A stretch of DNA of 64,000 nt from Tenebrio molitor (taxonomy: Eukaryota > Arthropoda > Insecta > Coleoptera > Tenebrionidae). Below the pieces are notes generated by a model. That model had not been told where the DNA came from. It saw only the letters and a program-made list of their open reading frames with translations, and searched no databases. The stretch is from positions 4,960,001 to 5,024,000 of the forward strand of contig NC_091051.1 of assembly GCF_963966145.1 (NCBI RefSeq), in the 5' to 3' direction. The translations under genes and the position numbers were made by a program. Positions 1-11,400 of the stretch are shown here, one piece after another (positions within the stretch are counted from its first letter, which is position 1; each line of letters begins with the position of its first letter).

Positions 1-2100
1 CAATTCCAAATTGACGGAAGTATTTTTTTTTGGATCCCTCTCTTTATAATTTCAGATTTGGATAAAATCATCCAGACTGTTGCGATTGTTTCAATTCGAA
101 AAGCGACAAATTATTTTTTCTCCGATGAAAGTAGTGCAATAATTGCCAACAACTCTGACTGTTGAATTGCGATTTTATGCAGAAGTTACAGCAGCAATTT
201 ATTCGTGATTTGCTCACTTTTATGACCGACTTCAGGTTTATTATTCCACTTAGTTTATTCACTACAAGACTATTCTTTTTTCTCAGTTTTATTTCATTCT
301 TATTCCATCACACTTGCTCATCACCCATAATTATACAAATCAACTTTTCTAAATAATATTCCTGTCAGAAATCTTTAAATAAAATCTTACCTCCACACTT
401 TTCTTTCTTATTTCACCTCGTTTTAATTAAGACATCTGATTTTATTGTGACCACTCTTTCTCAGGACCAATTAACAAAATTACTTCACTCAATTACTTTA
501 AATTTATACCCCTCGAGAATTAATTACAATTCAAAAATTATAAACACAAAATAGGTTTTTAATTTAATTGGCAACATTCTAGTGTCCAATTGGTCCTAAT
601 AACGTTTCAAACAAGATTAATCGAATTTCTTTCATGTTTGACAAAATAAATTGCAGCGAATTCGTCGAACTGTTGGAATTAATTAATTAATACCTACTTA
701 CGATTTTATTTATTTTATTCATTTGCTGCAGGAAGTGGACTCCGCTTGTAGTTAATAAATCGATTAGTGAATCAGTTATTAGAAGTTAGATTTACGATCA
801 GTCAATTAAATTAATTGTGACTAAGTGAGCCAAATTAATTTTCATTATTTGGAAATCAACACAAGTTTCGTTGCGTCGAGGAAATCAGTGCAAGCTAAAT
901 AATTTTTTAATTACCGGACTAATTTTTAATTACGCTGCAGTTAATTTGTGATTAAGTACTAATTACAGAGATTAGTGATGTGTTTCTGTTTTCGTAAACA
1001 ATCATGTTCAGATAAAGTTGTGTCGCAATTTTGATATCGCAGATTTGGGGAGACAGGTGTAGTGCTCGTCACGCCCCCTCTCTTTCGTTGTCGACGGCAA
1101 AGTTTGGCAACAACGCAGCAGATTTCGAAGACACTCTGTATAGTGTGACGAGTGTTTTTGTAATAATTGCAGCATGGAGGAAAAGAGTGATGATTTAAGT
1201 CGGAGTCTGCAAACACAAAAAACGGATAAAAAATAGGTGTTGCGATCGTAAATTATCATTAAGTCTATTTTTTCCAGCACTTAACTTTTTTCGCGAGTCG
1301 ATTTGAAAGCGCAACGATTTTTGCGGCGATTAATCAAACATTTCGGACTGTAAAGTCGCACTTTGCTCGTCGACGACGATTTTAATCTCGTCCTGACGCA
1401 AATCATGGTTTTGACTTGTGCGTGTGGTCAAGAAGTATTTCCGTTTCGTCAGCGAGGTTACGGTTTTGTGCTTTTTGGCAACGGGATCCGGGATCCTTCG
1501 TAAAATGCAACTGACACTGATTCGAGCGGCACTTTTCGATTCAAAATTAATCGATGATAATCGAATGATGTTAATTTGTTTCTCGTAAAAATCTCAGCAG
1601 CGTGCGAGGTTAATGTGGCAATGACCGAACGACCCGAATGGGCACAGGGGCGTCCGGCGCACACACCGCGAGGGATGCTTTGTTTGTTCACCGACTCCGT
1701 AAATGAAACAATTCCATCGAATTTTTTCCGGTAGCCTCGTTTTCGACATTTCGACGTTATCGTGTTTGTTGATGTTGTTTCAGGTATACTATTTTTATTG
1801 TCTGGCTTGTTTTTATCTGATCGTATTGTTGGGGGGCGCAATTTGGTAACTTGAGGTCATCTCAAACAAATACTTTTCCAGTGTTTCACAACGTGGAAGA
1901 TTTGCGTCGGGTGATTAATTAGTGGTGAAATTTACGCAAATTTAAGTATGTCGCTATTTGCGTCAATTCGAGGTGTCAATCGGATCTGCAAACTAGAAGG
2001 CTTAAAGCACACTCAAAATGTCACAAGAAGTGGTGCGGTGTATGTGGAATTTTCTGTTGTTGACGTTTTCTTGTTGTTCTTTTTCAAAAATGGCAATTTC
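1..2100. other. AT-rich flank without a recognisable gene
   Basis: This stretch has no open frame with recognisable protein character. It is AT-rich, with a GC-richer patch at about 1000-1850 where two overlapping minus-strand frames (up to 127 codons) are open but look random in composition. It could hold untranslated leader exons or a promoter of a neighbouring gene, but no splice or promoter signal is strong enough to call. Confidence 0.5.
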
Positions 2101-2129
2101 AGTTTTTTTATTATATTTTCAAGGGATTG

Positions 2130-2400
2130 ATGATTCAGACGTTCAGAGTCCAATAAAATGAAAATATCTCGAATCACACTAAAACTCGACACAAATAAAC
2201 AAGTGCAGAGCAATAAATGACTATTTTAATCTTTATAATTCGATCACTTATGTCATACTCTCAATCAGTACTCGAAGTAAAATAAACGAATTGTGCATTG
2301 GTTCACAATTTTCATATTCTGGACGCTTGGAATTTATTTTACTTGTCAAGAAACCAAATTTTGGAACTTTGTGGTCATTTAAAATTGCACAAAATGTTCT
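2130..2400 (+). repeat. Diverged direct repeat, copy 1
   Basis: This segment aligns by eye with 3380-3690: both hold in order AATAAAATGAAAATATCT or a close variant, GACTATTTTAATCTTT or GATTATTTTAATCTTT, TCATACTCTCAAT.AGTAC, and GTAAAATAAA followed by a TTGG(T/C)TC(A/G)CAAT block. It is an old duplication with no coding signal. Confidence 0.6.
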
Positions 2401-2401
2401 A

Positions 2402-2730
2402 CAGTTCATTCCATTTAAGTATGCAAGCATAGGGACTATTTTCCCGTCGTTGATTGGTCAAAATGAGAGAAAAGTTTACACCAAGCAATGTTCAATTTTG
2501 ATAACTACTGTCAAATTTTGATATTTGCTCGATTTTTTTGGTAATTAGTGTCAAACTTATCAAATTTTTGTATCAAACGCATCATTAAACTACAACTACC
2601 GTAAGTTCCTTAATGACTTTTTTTTGTTAATTTTGCTTGGAATGTATGTTTTCAAATTTGCCGCGTTCGCCAGTGTGAAACGTTCTCCATTCGAAGCGAC
2701 ATCTACTGCATTTTTAAATGGAATGAACTG
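2402..2730. mobile_element. MITE with 17 bp terminal inverted repeats and TA flanks
   Basis: The left end CAGTTCATTCCATTTAA (2402-2418) is matched exactly by its reverse complement at 2714-2730, and a TA dinucleotide stands directly outside each end. At 329 bp with no ORF this fits a non-autonomous Tc1/mariner-type element. It sits at the downstream edge of the diverged direct repeat. Confidence 0.7.
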
Positions 2731-2785
2731 TACATCACAAATAAAACACTAACTGTAAACTGTAAAGACCAAATCATTCCAGAAT

Positions 2786-3125
2786 TGTCCATTCAAAAAT
2801 CAAAAAACCACCAACGTCGCATTTTCCTGGATAATTACTATCGGCAACGCTGTCTAGTGTAAAATTTGGTAAGACTTGTAATTTTGAGGTTAAATGTTTA
2901 TTAAGTGTCTTGTTTTTCTGGGCATGTTTAAGTAAAAATAATAAGAATCAATAAATAAATGAAACGTGCTGCTAATAAAATAATATGAACGAAATTCCAG
3001 GCAATTGAATCAAATAAATGTCATAATTTATAGTTACCAACATAGTATGAAAAAATATCTACCTAGGGTTTTTTAAATTTTACCAACCTAAAGCAACAGG
3101 TGGTGGTTTTGATTTTTGAATGGAC
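2786..3125. mobile_element. MITE, inverted-repeat family related to 6123-6476
   Basis: The left arm beginning GTCCATTCAAAAATCAAAA is mirrored at the right end (reverse complement GTCCATTCAAAAATCAAAAC). Further in, both arms carry CACCAACG or CACCACCTGTTG, and the left side has GGCAACGCTGT. The element at 6123-6476 has a related plan with CCAACACTG and GCAACACTG in the same places, so I treat them as one family. No ORF. Confidence 0.65.
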
Positions 3126-3379
3126 TTTACCTAAATTATAAACCTTTCTTCCCTCAACTGTGCATAAAATTCTTTTCCATGTTAAAGGGGTCGCTATTTT
3201 TTACAATCCCAAACGTAATCATTCTCATTGACTTAATTTTTACTTTTTTACTACTTGTAGTCATAATTGTCCATTTTTTTTGGTCTCATTACCCATTCAA
3301 GATTGTTATCTTCTTTTTGTAATTTCCATTTGAAATGTACATACTTGTTTGAATTCCTTTTAATTAAGATAATAATTAC

Positions 3380-3690
3380 TTCTATGATTCATACGTTCAA
3401 AACCAAATACATAAAATGAAAATATCTCAAATCTGTCTCAAATCACACCAAAATACTTGAAAATTGAGCAAGCGCGGAATGACAAATGATTATTTTAATC
3501 TTTGTAATCCAATGTTTATATCATACTCTCAATTAGTACTATGAGTAAAATAAATTAATGTGTATTTTCATTGGCTCGCAATATTTGTATTCAGAACACC
3601 AAGAAGATTTTTTTTTTATTTGTCTTCATGACAGTTTTTGGACTTGTGTGAAATCCACAAAATATTTCAAAATATTTTTACAGTGGATAT
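3380..3690 (+). repeat. Diverged direct repeat, copy 2
   Basis: This is the partner of 2130-2400, about 1.25 kb downstream in the same orientation. The shared blocks include ATAAAATGAAAATATCTC and TCATACTCTCAAT. Shorter resemblances at about 420-470 and 3890-4060 (TTTTAATTA.GA.AATT.CTT) suggest that more degenerate copies surround it. Confidence 0.55.
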
Positions 3691-3699
3691 TACTTATAT

Positions 3700-5235
3700 C
3701 GGTGTTCATTAATTTCTCCTCAAAGTTGGCGTTGAAGAGTAAAATGTGAACGCACCACGGATTGCGTAGCACGGATCAGCTGTTTAAACCTAACCTCACT
3801 TTTTTTAAGAGACCCGATATAAGTTGCAATGTCATAAAATTTGCTTCACTACACGTCTCCTCCTTATTAAATTTGTTTTTTTTTTGCCTTCTTCTGCGAA
3901 CACAATCCCAAATCAAATCAGCCTAATTCACATAATTTCCCCTTTTTTTTTCAGCACTGTAGTCGTAATTGCTCAATTTTTTTTGGTAAAGATTTGTATC
4001 TCCTCGTACATACATATTTAAATTAAATTCGTTTTAATTACGATAATTGCTTTAGGTGTAATTATCGCACTCATGTTTCTTCAATTATTCACTGTTTACA
4101 ATTTAATTAGTAGCTTTAAAATAAATTGCCATGAATTTATAAACACTGGTACGCAGTTTTCACGTTCTAATATGACCTTTTCGAAAACCTGACACGACGA
4201 AGAAAATTGAAAAACAATTTTCATCAACTTTATCAAGTTTGGTGTTTACAAAGTTATAACTGATCACACTTACAAAATCTGTCGAATTTATTGACAAACC
4301 CATCGATAAGAGATTTTTATTTACGTTCCCCATGGATCAACGGATGATCGTTACGATTCCGATTGAGTCAATTCAATTAAAAAACAAACAAAAGTGTTGA
4401 GTAACGAACGACCTGGTCATTTATCGCATTCATTTACTCTATGACATGCGTCAGATATGCAAAATTGCACAGGTTTGCACCGCTGATTTGCATTTTAATC
4501 TGAAATAATTTTTTGCAGGCGCCGTTTTGGGCCCAGTCTATTGATAGTATGTACAAGCTGAAAAAAAATTCCAACATGATGTATTACTCTGATGGAATTA
4601 AGTATAGTTATCATCAACAAACATTTCGCTCGTAATTTAAATATGGAAATTTTATGCATATAAATATGGCAGAACCTTTTTAGTATGCTTTCCAATGATA
4701 CATCATTAATCTTTGCATTAGCAAGAATAAGAAAGTTCCAGTCGAAAATGTACAGATTGTTTTTTTGAAACATGTGCCCCGACCAGATTTCGAATTTTTT
4801 AAGGAATTCGTCCGTAATTTATTGCACTTTCCAGAAAGCAGAATTTTTGTTGTTTATTTAGCGGTCGAGCTTTTACGACGCCGTAAATTTTGAAATAAAT
4901 AGATTTTGTGCGTCCGTACTAGGCGCGTTTATTTTTGGCGGTCCCAGTGGAAAAATGTGCATTAGCGGCACTTCTTTGTGTAGGCACGCCACTGACGAGC
5001 TGCACCGATCGGCTTCCACCTCATTCATACTAACCGTGAATTGTCTTTTCCTCGGCACGCTTGCGTGCCTCAAACGCGGACGTCACAAATTCGAACTCGC
5101 CTCTGTCATATGCACAACACCGTGTCTATTTATCTACGATAGCGGCGCGAAGAAAGTCGTACAAGAGTGAAAATCGAGTGAAACTCGGGTAAAAGGCGCG
5201 CGCGAAACGCCTCCGACCTGCCCAGTGGGACCATC
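3700..5235. other. Gene-free stretch upstream of the IP3-kinase
   Basis: I see no recognisable gene. The first kilobase is AT-rich; from about 4870 the composition becomes GC-richer up to the first coding exon at 5290, as expected for a promoter and 5' leader. A 92-codon minus-strand frame at 4495-4773 has no recognisable similarity and no splice context. Confidence 0.4.
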
Positions 5236-5270
5236 TTGGTGCCGAAAACCGTGTGCCGTGGTACTGTGCC

Positions 5271-5276
5271 ATGTGA
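5271..5276 (+). promoter_or_regulatory. Start-stop minimal uORF (ATG-TGA)
   Basis: ATGTGA lies 13 nt upstream of the presumed initiator ATG at 5290. Its context GCC-ATG has G at -3, so scanning ribosomes could pause or terminate here before reaching the main start (context AATA-ATG, with A at -3). Start-stop elements are a known class of translational brake. Whether this one lies in the mature leader depends on where transcription starts. Confidence 0.4.
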
Positions 5277-5289
5277 CCGTCGACGAATA

Positions 5290-5455
5290 ATGCCTCACAT
5301 ACACGGCTACTTCGTCATACCTGATATAGTGATGTCGAAAAACGCGACGGAGGACGCCTGCGGCTGTCCCTGTTATCCCAGTTCGCCGGAGATCACGTGC
5401 TCGCCGTCGCCGTGCGTTTACGACGGCGGCGACGTCCACCCCCAGAAGATCACAG
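5290..5455 (+). CDS. IP3K: IP3K coding exon 1 (N-terminus)
   Basis: This exon codes for residues 1-55 plus the first base of codon 56, starting MPHIHGYFVIPDIV and containing a Cys/Pro-rich stretch. It ends ACAG|GTATAA. The leftover single G fits the AG that opens exon 2, which is the main evidence that this exon belongs to the kinase. The N-terminus itself matches no domain I recognise. Confidence 0.75.
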
Positions 5456-8400
5456 GTATAAGAGAAGGTCGATTGTGTTGTTTCGCCACCGTTTCGACAC
5501 ATGTTTGTGTTTTGTGTTGACATTTTTCCTGTGTCGCTGACATTTTGTTGTCGTGTCATGTGTCTAGCTGGTTTGTTTTTCTCTGTTTTTCATTTGGAAT
5601 TGTCTGGGGTACCATTCACGTACCACAATGGGTGTGACTTGTCGATGATGATGTACTTCTAATTGATGGAAAATTATTTGATCTTTGCCTTGTAAAGGGG
5701 GAACTTTTTTACTGATGCTGCAGATGAGGATATTAACGATGTAATTTTCAATTCTGCAAACCAATTTCATAACAGGAAAAAACTGGAATTATGTCCACAG
5801 TAATGATATTGTCACATCAAAAATGCTTCTTTGGTTGTTGGGGATTTCTTCAAACTAAAGTAAAATAGGTATAGATGTGAACTGTCAGTTTTTAAAAATT
5901 CAGTGACTGTACCGCTAAAAAATGTAACAAAATATTTACTTACTGTTTTTGCTGAGAATGTCAAATGCTAAGAGTGAGGTTATACTCCAGAAAATGGAAA
6001 ACGTTGTTAAAAAATTATAATAATTATTAAAGCAGTTAACCACCCACACTTTTTCTTTTGCGGAAAGCAATGTTCGTTTCTTTTGTGAACTCATTTTTCT
6101 TTCAATAAAATGTTCGAATTTAAAGTCTGTCTCAATTCTAAATTTCAACCAACACTGCATTCTACGTTAGAAATACATTCAGCAACACTGTTTGGTGAAA
6201 AATGCGTCAGGTTGTATTTTTGAGGTTATCATTCTCTGCGTCGTTTTTACAACTCAAGATTTTAGAATAAAGGAAAAGGACGATGCCAACCATTTTATCT
6301 CTTCGAAACATTTTACTAGAGCATTTTTCATTTTAGCTTCAAGTAAATTACGTTGTTTTCGAATAATGTTTATAAAATAATTATATTGCCAACTTTGATT
6401 ATAACAATCTCTAATTTAGAAATATTTTTATTTTGCCAACATAACAGGTAGTGGAAATTTAGATTTGAGACAGACTATATAACTTGTATAAATTTACCTG
6501 TCACGTTTGACGATTGGCGCCAGAACAAACTTAAAATCAAAAATCCCGGGAAGCGCGCCTGGTAATTTTAGCTGCTACCAACCAAACGTCATTTTGACAA
6601 TTCACATCTATAACGATTTTACAATATTTGGTTGTTACATTATTTTAAATACTTTCCTCATTTTGTCTTTTATCATTTTGTGTATACCGGGGCGCGGTGG
6701 TATTTGTTTTTTGATATTTTGCCAACTCTTTTAGAATACCCTGAAGTACCACTCAGACATCAGAAACTACTGTACAGTTGGCTTCAAAAAAAACGGGAAA
6801 TGAAATTTGACCTAATGTGAACTGAAAATTTAATTTGTCAATTTGTGTCTGTTTGACAGTAGTATTTCTGACACATAAGTGCAGTTTTTTAACCTAAATT
6901 CTAAATGGCCGTTTCAAAGTATAAAAATCTAATAAAATCTGACAGAACTTTTTCTGACAGTTCCCGTTTTTTTTTTGAAGCCAACCGTATGACTCGACGA
7001 TGATGCAGTCCTGATTGCTGGAAAATCATTTGATACTTATCTTGTAAAAGGGGAATTATTTTGTTGACACTGAAGAGGATAATGGTATCGATATAAATTC
7101 CCAAAAGTAATTTGACAGCTGGTAACATGGATTTTTTCGCAATTATTCCGGTATTCTTCATTTTGATATCGAAAGTGATCCTCTTTATATCAGTTGTTTT
7201 TCAAGAATTTTTTCACATTTAATATTTATCTATTGGTTTGTTGGTGTTTGTCAGAGTTCGCTCAATTTTCTAGGAATTTTTTTCCTTCGTATTTCGTCAA
7301 CTTCTGGCAAATCTTTTGGACCTGGTGAACCCATTCCGACGTCAGAATGAGCCGACAATGATGCAGTTCTGATCAATTTGTTATTTGTGTTGTAAAAGAG
7401 GAATTTTATTGACACTGAAGACGATGACATTGTTGATTTATATTCCGCGAAAACTAATTTGATAACTGTACAGTGGGTTTTCTTTTTAATAAAGGTTTTC
7501 TTTTTCCTGAACTTATTCACATTTAACTTTTGTCACCAATGGATTTGTTTTAGTGGCTTGTCAATAAAACAAATATCAACGTTTATGTATTTTTTTAAAG
7601 ATTTTGGGTTTATTCTCTGTTTCCTCAACTTCTTCAGAATGCTTTGGAGCTGGCACTACCATCCAAATATCAAAATCAGCATGACTTGATGGTTGTAAAA
7701 AGGGAAACACTTTGCTGACAGTGATAATGACGATGACGATGTAGTTTTCAATTCTCGAAAATAATATTGTTCTTTCCATCCCTCCACATTTAACATCAAA
7801 AATCCTTTTCTCTTCTTTGCCACACCGTTTCATTCAAAATTTTGCATTTCTGTAGATTTTATGTTTGTTGCATCTTAAATAAAATTTGGTCAATCTTCAT
7901 GTCCTGAATTAAAATTCCAAAGTCTCTTCTTGAGCCTTGACTTACCAAGCAATACGAAAAATTGCTTCTTCTATCAGACGACCTTTGGATTATTTCCACT
8001 CTCTCTTGTTGGCACATCGGAAACATGAGATTTTTTATAATCAAGATAACCACAGTAATTTAGGTTTTGTACGTTGCATGTGCGAGTATTTTCGCAATTC
8101 TGGTTTCACCGAAAATGAACCCAACTTTAGGTCAAATGGCAAAAATAAACATTTTTTCACACGCCCACTACATTTATTTTATTGTTGTATTTGATTTATT
8201 TGGGTTAATCTATTTTAAGTAGGCCATATGATTTCATCACCGATAAATTGCTTGTTATTTGAGGGTACATTTGATAAACTTTTTTACGTCGTGATAATAT
8301 TTATGTTTTTTTTTTGTTTTCGATGTTGTTTATTGTTTTTTAATTTGCTTTCATTCGAGAGTCTAGTCTAGGTTCCTGTTTTTTTCTCCTAATCACCGCG

Positions 8401-11400
8401 TTTCAAATCAAAACAAGAAATTTGGTCTTTAGACTGTTTTTTCTTGTTTGTTTGTTTGTTTCTATTTTTATTTTATATCAGACGACATAACGTCGTCAGC
8501 ATCAGCAGTCTTATCATCATTCCCTTGGTTCTACCACGCATTCTTTTAACTGCCCCTTTTTTGTGGCGGTGGCGAAACTCCCCCTCCCTTCCTCGAGATG
8601 TACGAACTTTCCCCTTGCAGAGGGCTGCCTCTCCCCGAACCGTTCGCCGTCTCGCTCCCCCTCGCCGGGCTCGGACACCTCCCCCCGTCTGAGCCGACGT
8701 GGCAGTCTCTTCCGGCGCAGCGCGAGTCCGGGAACTCCGGGTTCCAGACGTGGATCGACCGCCTCCACCGGATACGACCAATACCAAAAGAGCCTGCTGG
8801 AAGTCCCCTTGTCCACCGACTACGCCGACGCCTCCAGCGACGACCTCAGCTCGGAATGGGAGTCCGACGTTCCCGATATCCCCAAAGTCCACCAGTTGCC
8901 CAAGGTCAGTCGGGATGCTGCCGTCGAGACTTTGCCCCCGGGATCCTCCGTCTGACTCTTTGGACTCAGATAGTGCGAAATCATTGCAGCAAATTGGGTC
9001 GAAATAAATTCAATTCGAGATAAGTGCTATTTACCAAAGATAAATAGTGAGGCTGCGCGGGAAAGTTACAGCGGCGCAGGACCGGCTCGCCAAAAGTTGC
9101 ACTTTCACGAGTTCAGATAAGCCGAAAGGGAATTGTTTGGTAATTAGTTCAGCGGGTTGACGTCAAGTGATAGGCAAATGGCGTCGTAAATTAAAAAATG
9201 CGAAAAATTCGACTGGGACGTTTTGTTATGTTTCGGCGAGAAACCGCACCGAAACAAAACACTCTTTGTTTCTTATCACGTTTCCTGTTACGTCACGGGT
9301 CTAGATTGCGTTACGTTGTGTTGAGAGATAATTTCTTGCAAACTTCGGTTTCGGTGTTAAATTGAGTCGGACGACAATTCGGTTTTTACGTGTTTTGCAT
9401 CAGCATAATTGGGATTTAATTTAATTTGCATAATAACTGGAATTCGGGAATTAATGAAATGGGTTTGCTCGTAACGAAGCCAGTTTTTGCAGGCTCCTTG
9501 AAATTGCCATAATTATTCCGAAATTGAGCGTATTTAGTACTTCATAAAAACGAGACGTTCGTTAAACTGTTAAGAATTGGCGTAATTGCTCCGGACGAAA
9601 ACAAATCGACAAAAGTTGTTTGGGTTTTCTCCGCAATTAGAGAAAAATTGTCAAAGCGATCGCTTCGTGGTGATAATTAGGTATAGTCCGTTTTTTTAAA
9701 TAATCAATTGTCAGTGTCAAAATACAGAAAAAGACCAAACTGAATATTAAATTTTAAATATTAAAAATCATTGACATTTGGTCCAGTTCTATCTCAATTT
9801 CACCCTAGATTTCCCCCCAGATCATTATTGAGGTTATGTTACATATGTTTACGAGTGTGAAACACGTGTTTAATTTAAATTTAAATTGTCAAGTGTGTCA
9901 ATGTTCCAAACGTGATTTAAAAAATTGACTGTTTTGATTTTCTGTCAACCTGACAACACTTTGACAATTGATTATTAAAAAAAAACGGACTTTAGGTGTG
10001 GGAGTGTTTGCGAGTGGAATTAATTGCAATTAGGGAGTAGTTTTTATTTAGTGTAATCCGGGGAACACACCGAGGATATTTTTTGCCCATGCTAATGACA
10101 ATACCACGAATCACAAACGATAACAATAAATAAACATGCGTCTGCCATGAGAAAGTAGTTTTTTCCGGTGATTGTCAGTGCACAACGTTGTGCGTACTTG
10201 GCTTCGGAAACTTCTTAAGAAAGAGGGTGACACCAGACGGACTCCAAAGAAGAGACCACGCTCGTTTACCCCCTTTGGTCAAACAGGCCAGTTTCTTCTC
10301 ACCGAAACTGTGCCGTCTCTAATTGGGATTTCTCTTTCGTTGACGTCACCGATCCGATGCGATTCTTCTCCTTTCGCATTTCTAATTTGCGTCGCTGAAG
10401 AAAAAGCCTCAACACAATAGCTATGACGCAAGACGGCGGCGAAAAAGCGGTGCAGCGCAGGAGGGAATGCACTCCTTCGTGGAGCGTTGGGTTCGCTTCC
10501 TCATCGGTCAACATGAAGAATCGTAACAACCGAAAACGTAGAATCATGCTGGTACGTGCGTCATTTCGGCGGTGGGAATTTTTCGTGTCGTTTTCAAGGG
10601 AAAAGTGCGTCCACCTTTAACACACAATGCGGCGACATGCTCTGACGTCAAGAGTATCGTTTGCTCGACATGCTGATACGACGTTGCGGTGGTGTTATGT
10701 TTGTTTACCTGAAACGATTGATATCAACTTCGCCCTGTACAAACAACGCGACCGTGGAGATTAGACGTTTGGTATCGAGAAGTGATGGCTCAAGCGTGGA
10801 AGAACGACGAGTCGTGGTTTATGTACGGGCGAGGGTCAAATCCGCGCGTGAGAAGGCGACAGGTGCGCCATCTCGGACCCTCCGGCCCCATTTTCGGAAG
10901 ATTAATTAGTCGCAATCGGACAAAACAGCATAATCTAGCAGCGTTTTCCTGTCAGCCGCCGCGGACGGAACTTGAGGTCTGATTCGATAAGTCTGACGTC
11001 AACGCGTCCACCAATTTGCGGTATTTCTCATTAATTGGCGAAGATGTCGTCGTCAAGGCAGAGAAAAGTTGACCGGTCTAACAAAAAATCCAACGAGTCT
11101 GATTTGTTGTCTGTTGCAGCCGTCCGGTTGGCGGAAGTTGCGCAACATCGTCCAATGGACGCCCTTCTTCCAAACGTACAAAAAACAAAGGTACCCGTGG
11201 GTGCAACTTGCCGGCCACCAGGGCAACTTCAAGGCGGGACCCGACCAAGGGACGATCCTGAAGAAGTTGTGCGTCAAGGAAGAGAAATGTTTCAAAGTAG
11301 TTGGAGGTGTTTTTTGTTTGTCGGCGTTGTACAGTGTGGATTGCAGGTGTTGATGAAGGACGTGTTGAGACCGTACGTTCCGGAGTACAAAGGTCTGGTG

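Larger units (their letters stand above)
5456..8620 (+). other. IP3K intron 1 (3.2 kb, phase 1)
   Basis: The intron is AT-rich and filled with repeats: two MITEs (6123-6476, 6775-6987) and four diverged copies of one repeat (annotated separately). The end is a long pyrimidine-rich run up to CCCCTTGCAG at 8620. The short ORFs inside, such as the 85-codon frame at 7937-8194, look non-coding. Confidence 0.75.
8905..11119 (+). other. IP3K intron 2 (2.2 kb, phase 0) with likely internal promoter
   Basis: The intron contains a MITE (9684-9992), four perfect TGACGTCA sites and a GC-richer part from about 10170 to 11050. That part holds two ATG-led open stretches that end in possible phase-0 donors, so an internal promoter for a shorter isoform is plausible. 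The intron ends TTGTCTGTTGCAG. Confidence 0.7.

Noticed and set aside
1458..1841. A 127-codon minus-strand open frame
   Set aside because: Basic and Thr/Ser-rich random-looking peptide, overlapped by other open frames, with no known family.
5236..5289. An earlier non-ATG start of the kinase at TTG 5236
   Set aside because: Eukaryotic initiation strongly favours ATG, and a good ATG lies in frame at 5290; a start in an unseen upstream exon remains possible.
11035..11346. 5' extension of IP3K exon 4 as a continuous reading frame
   Set aside because: The frame is open to 11035, but residues before 11347 do not fit the family, whereas splicing 11296 to 11347 joins the conserved ...EEKCFK to VLMKDVLRPY in phase.
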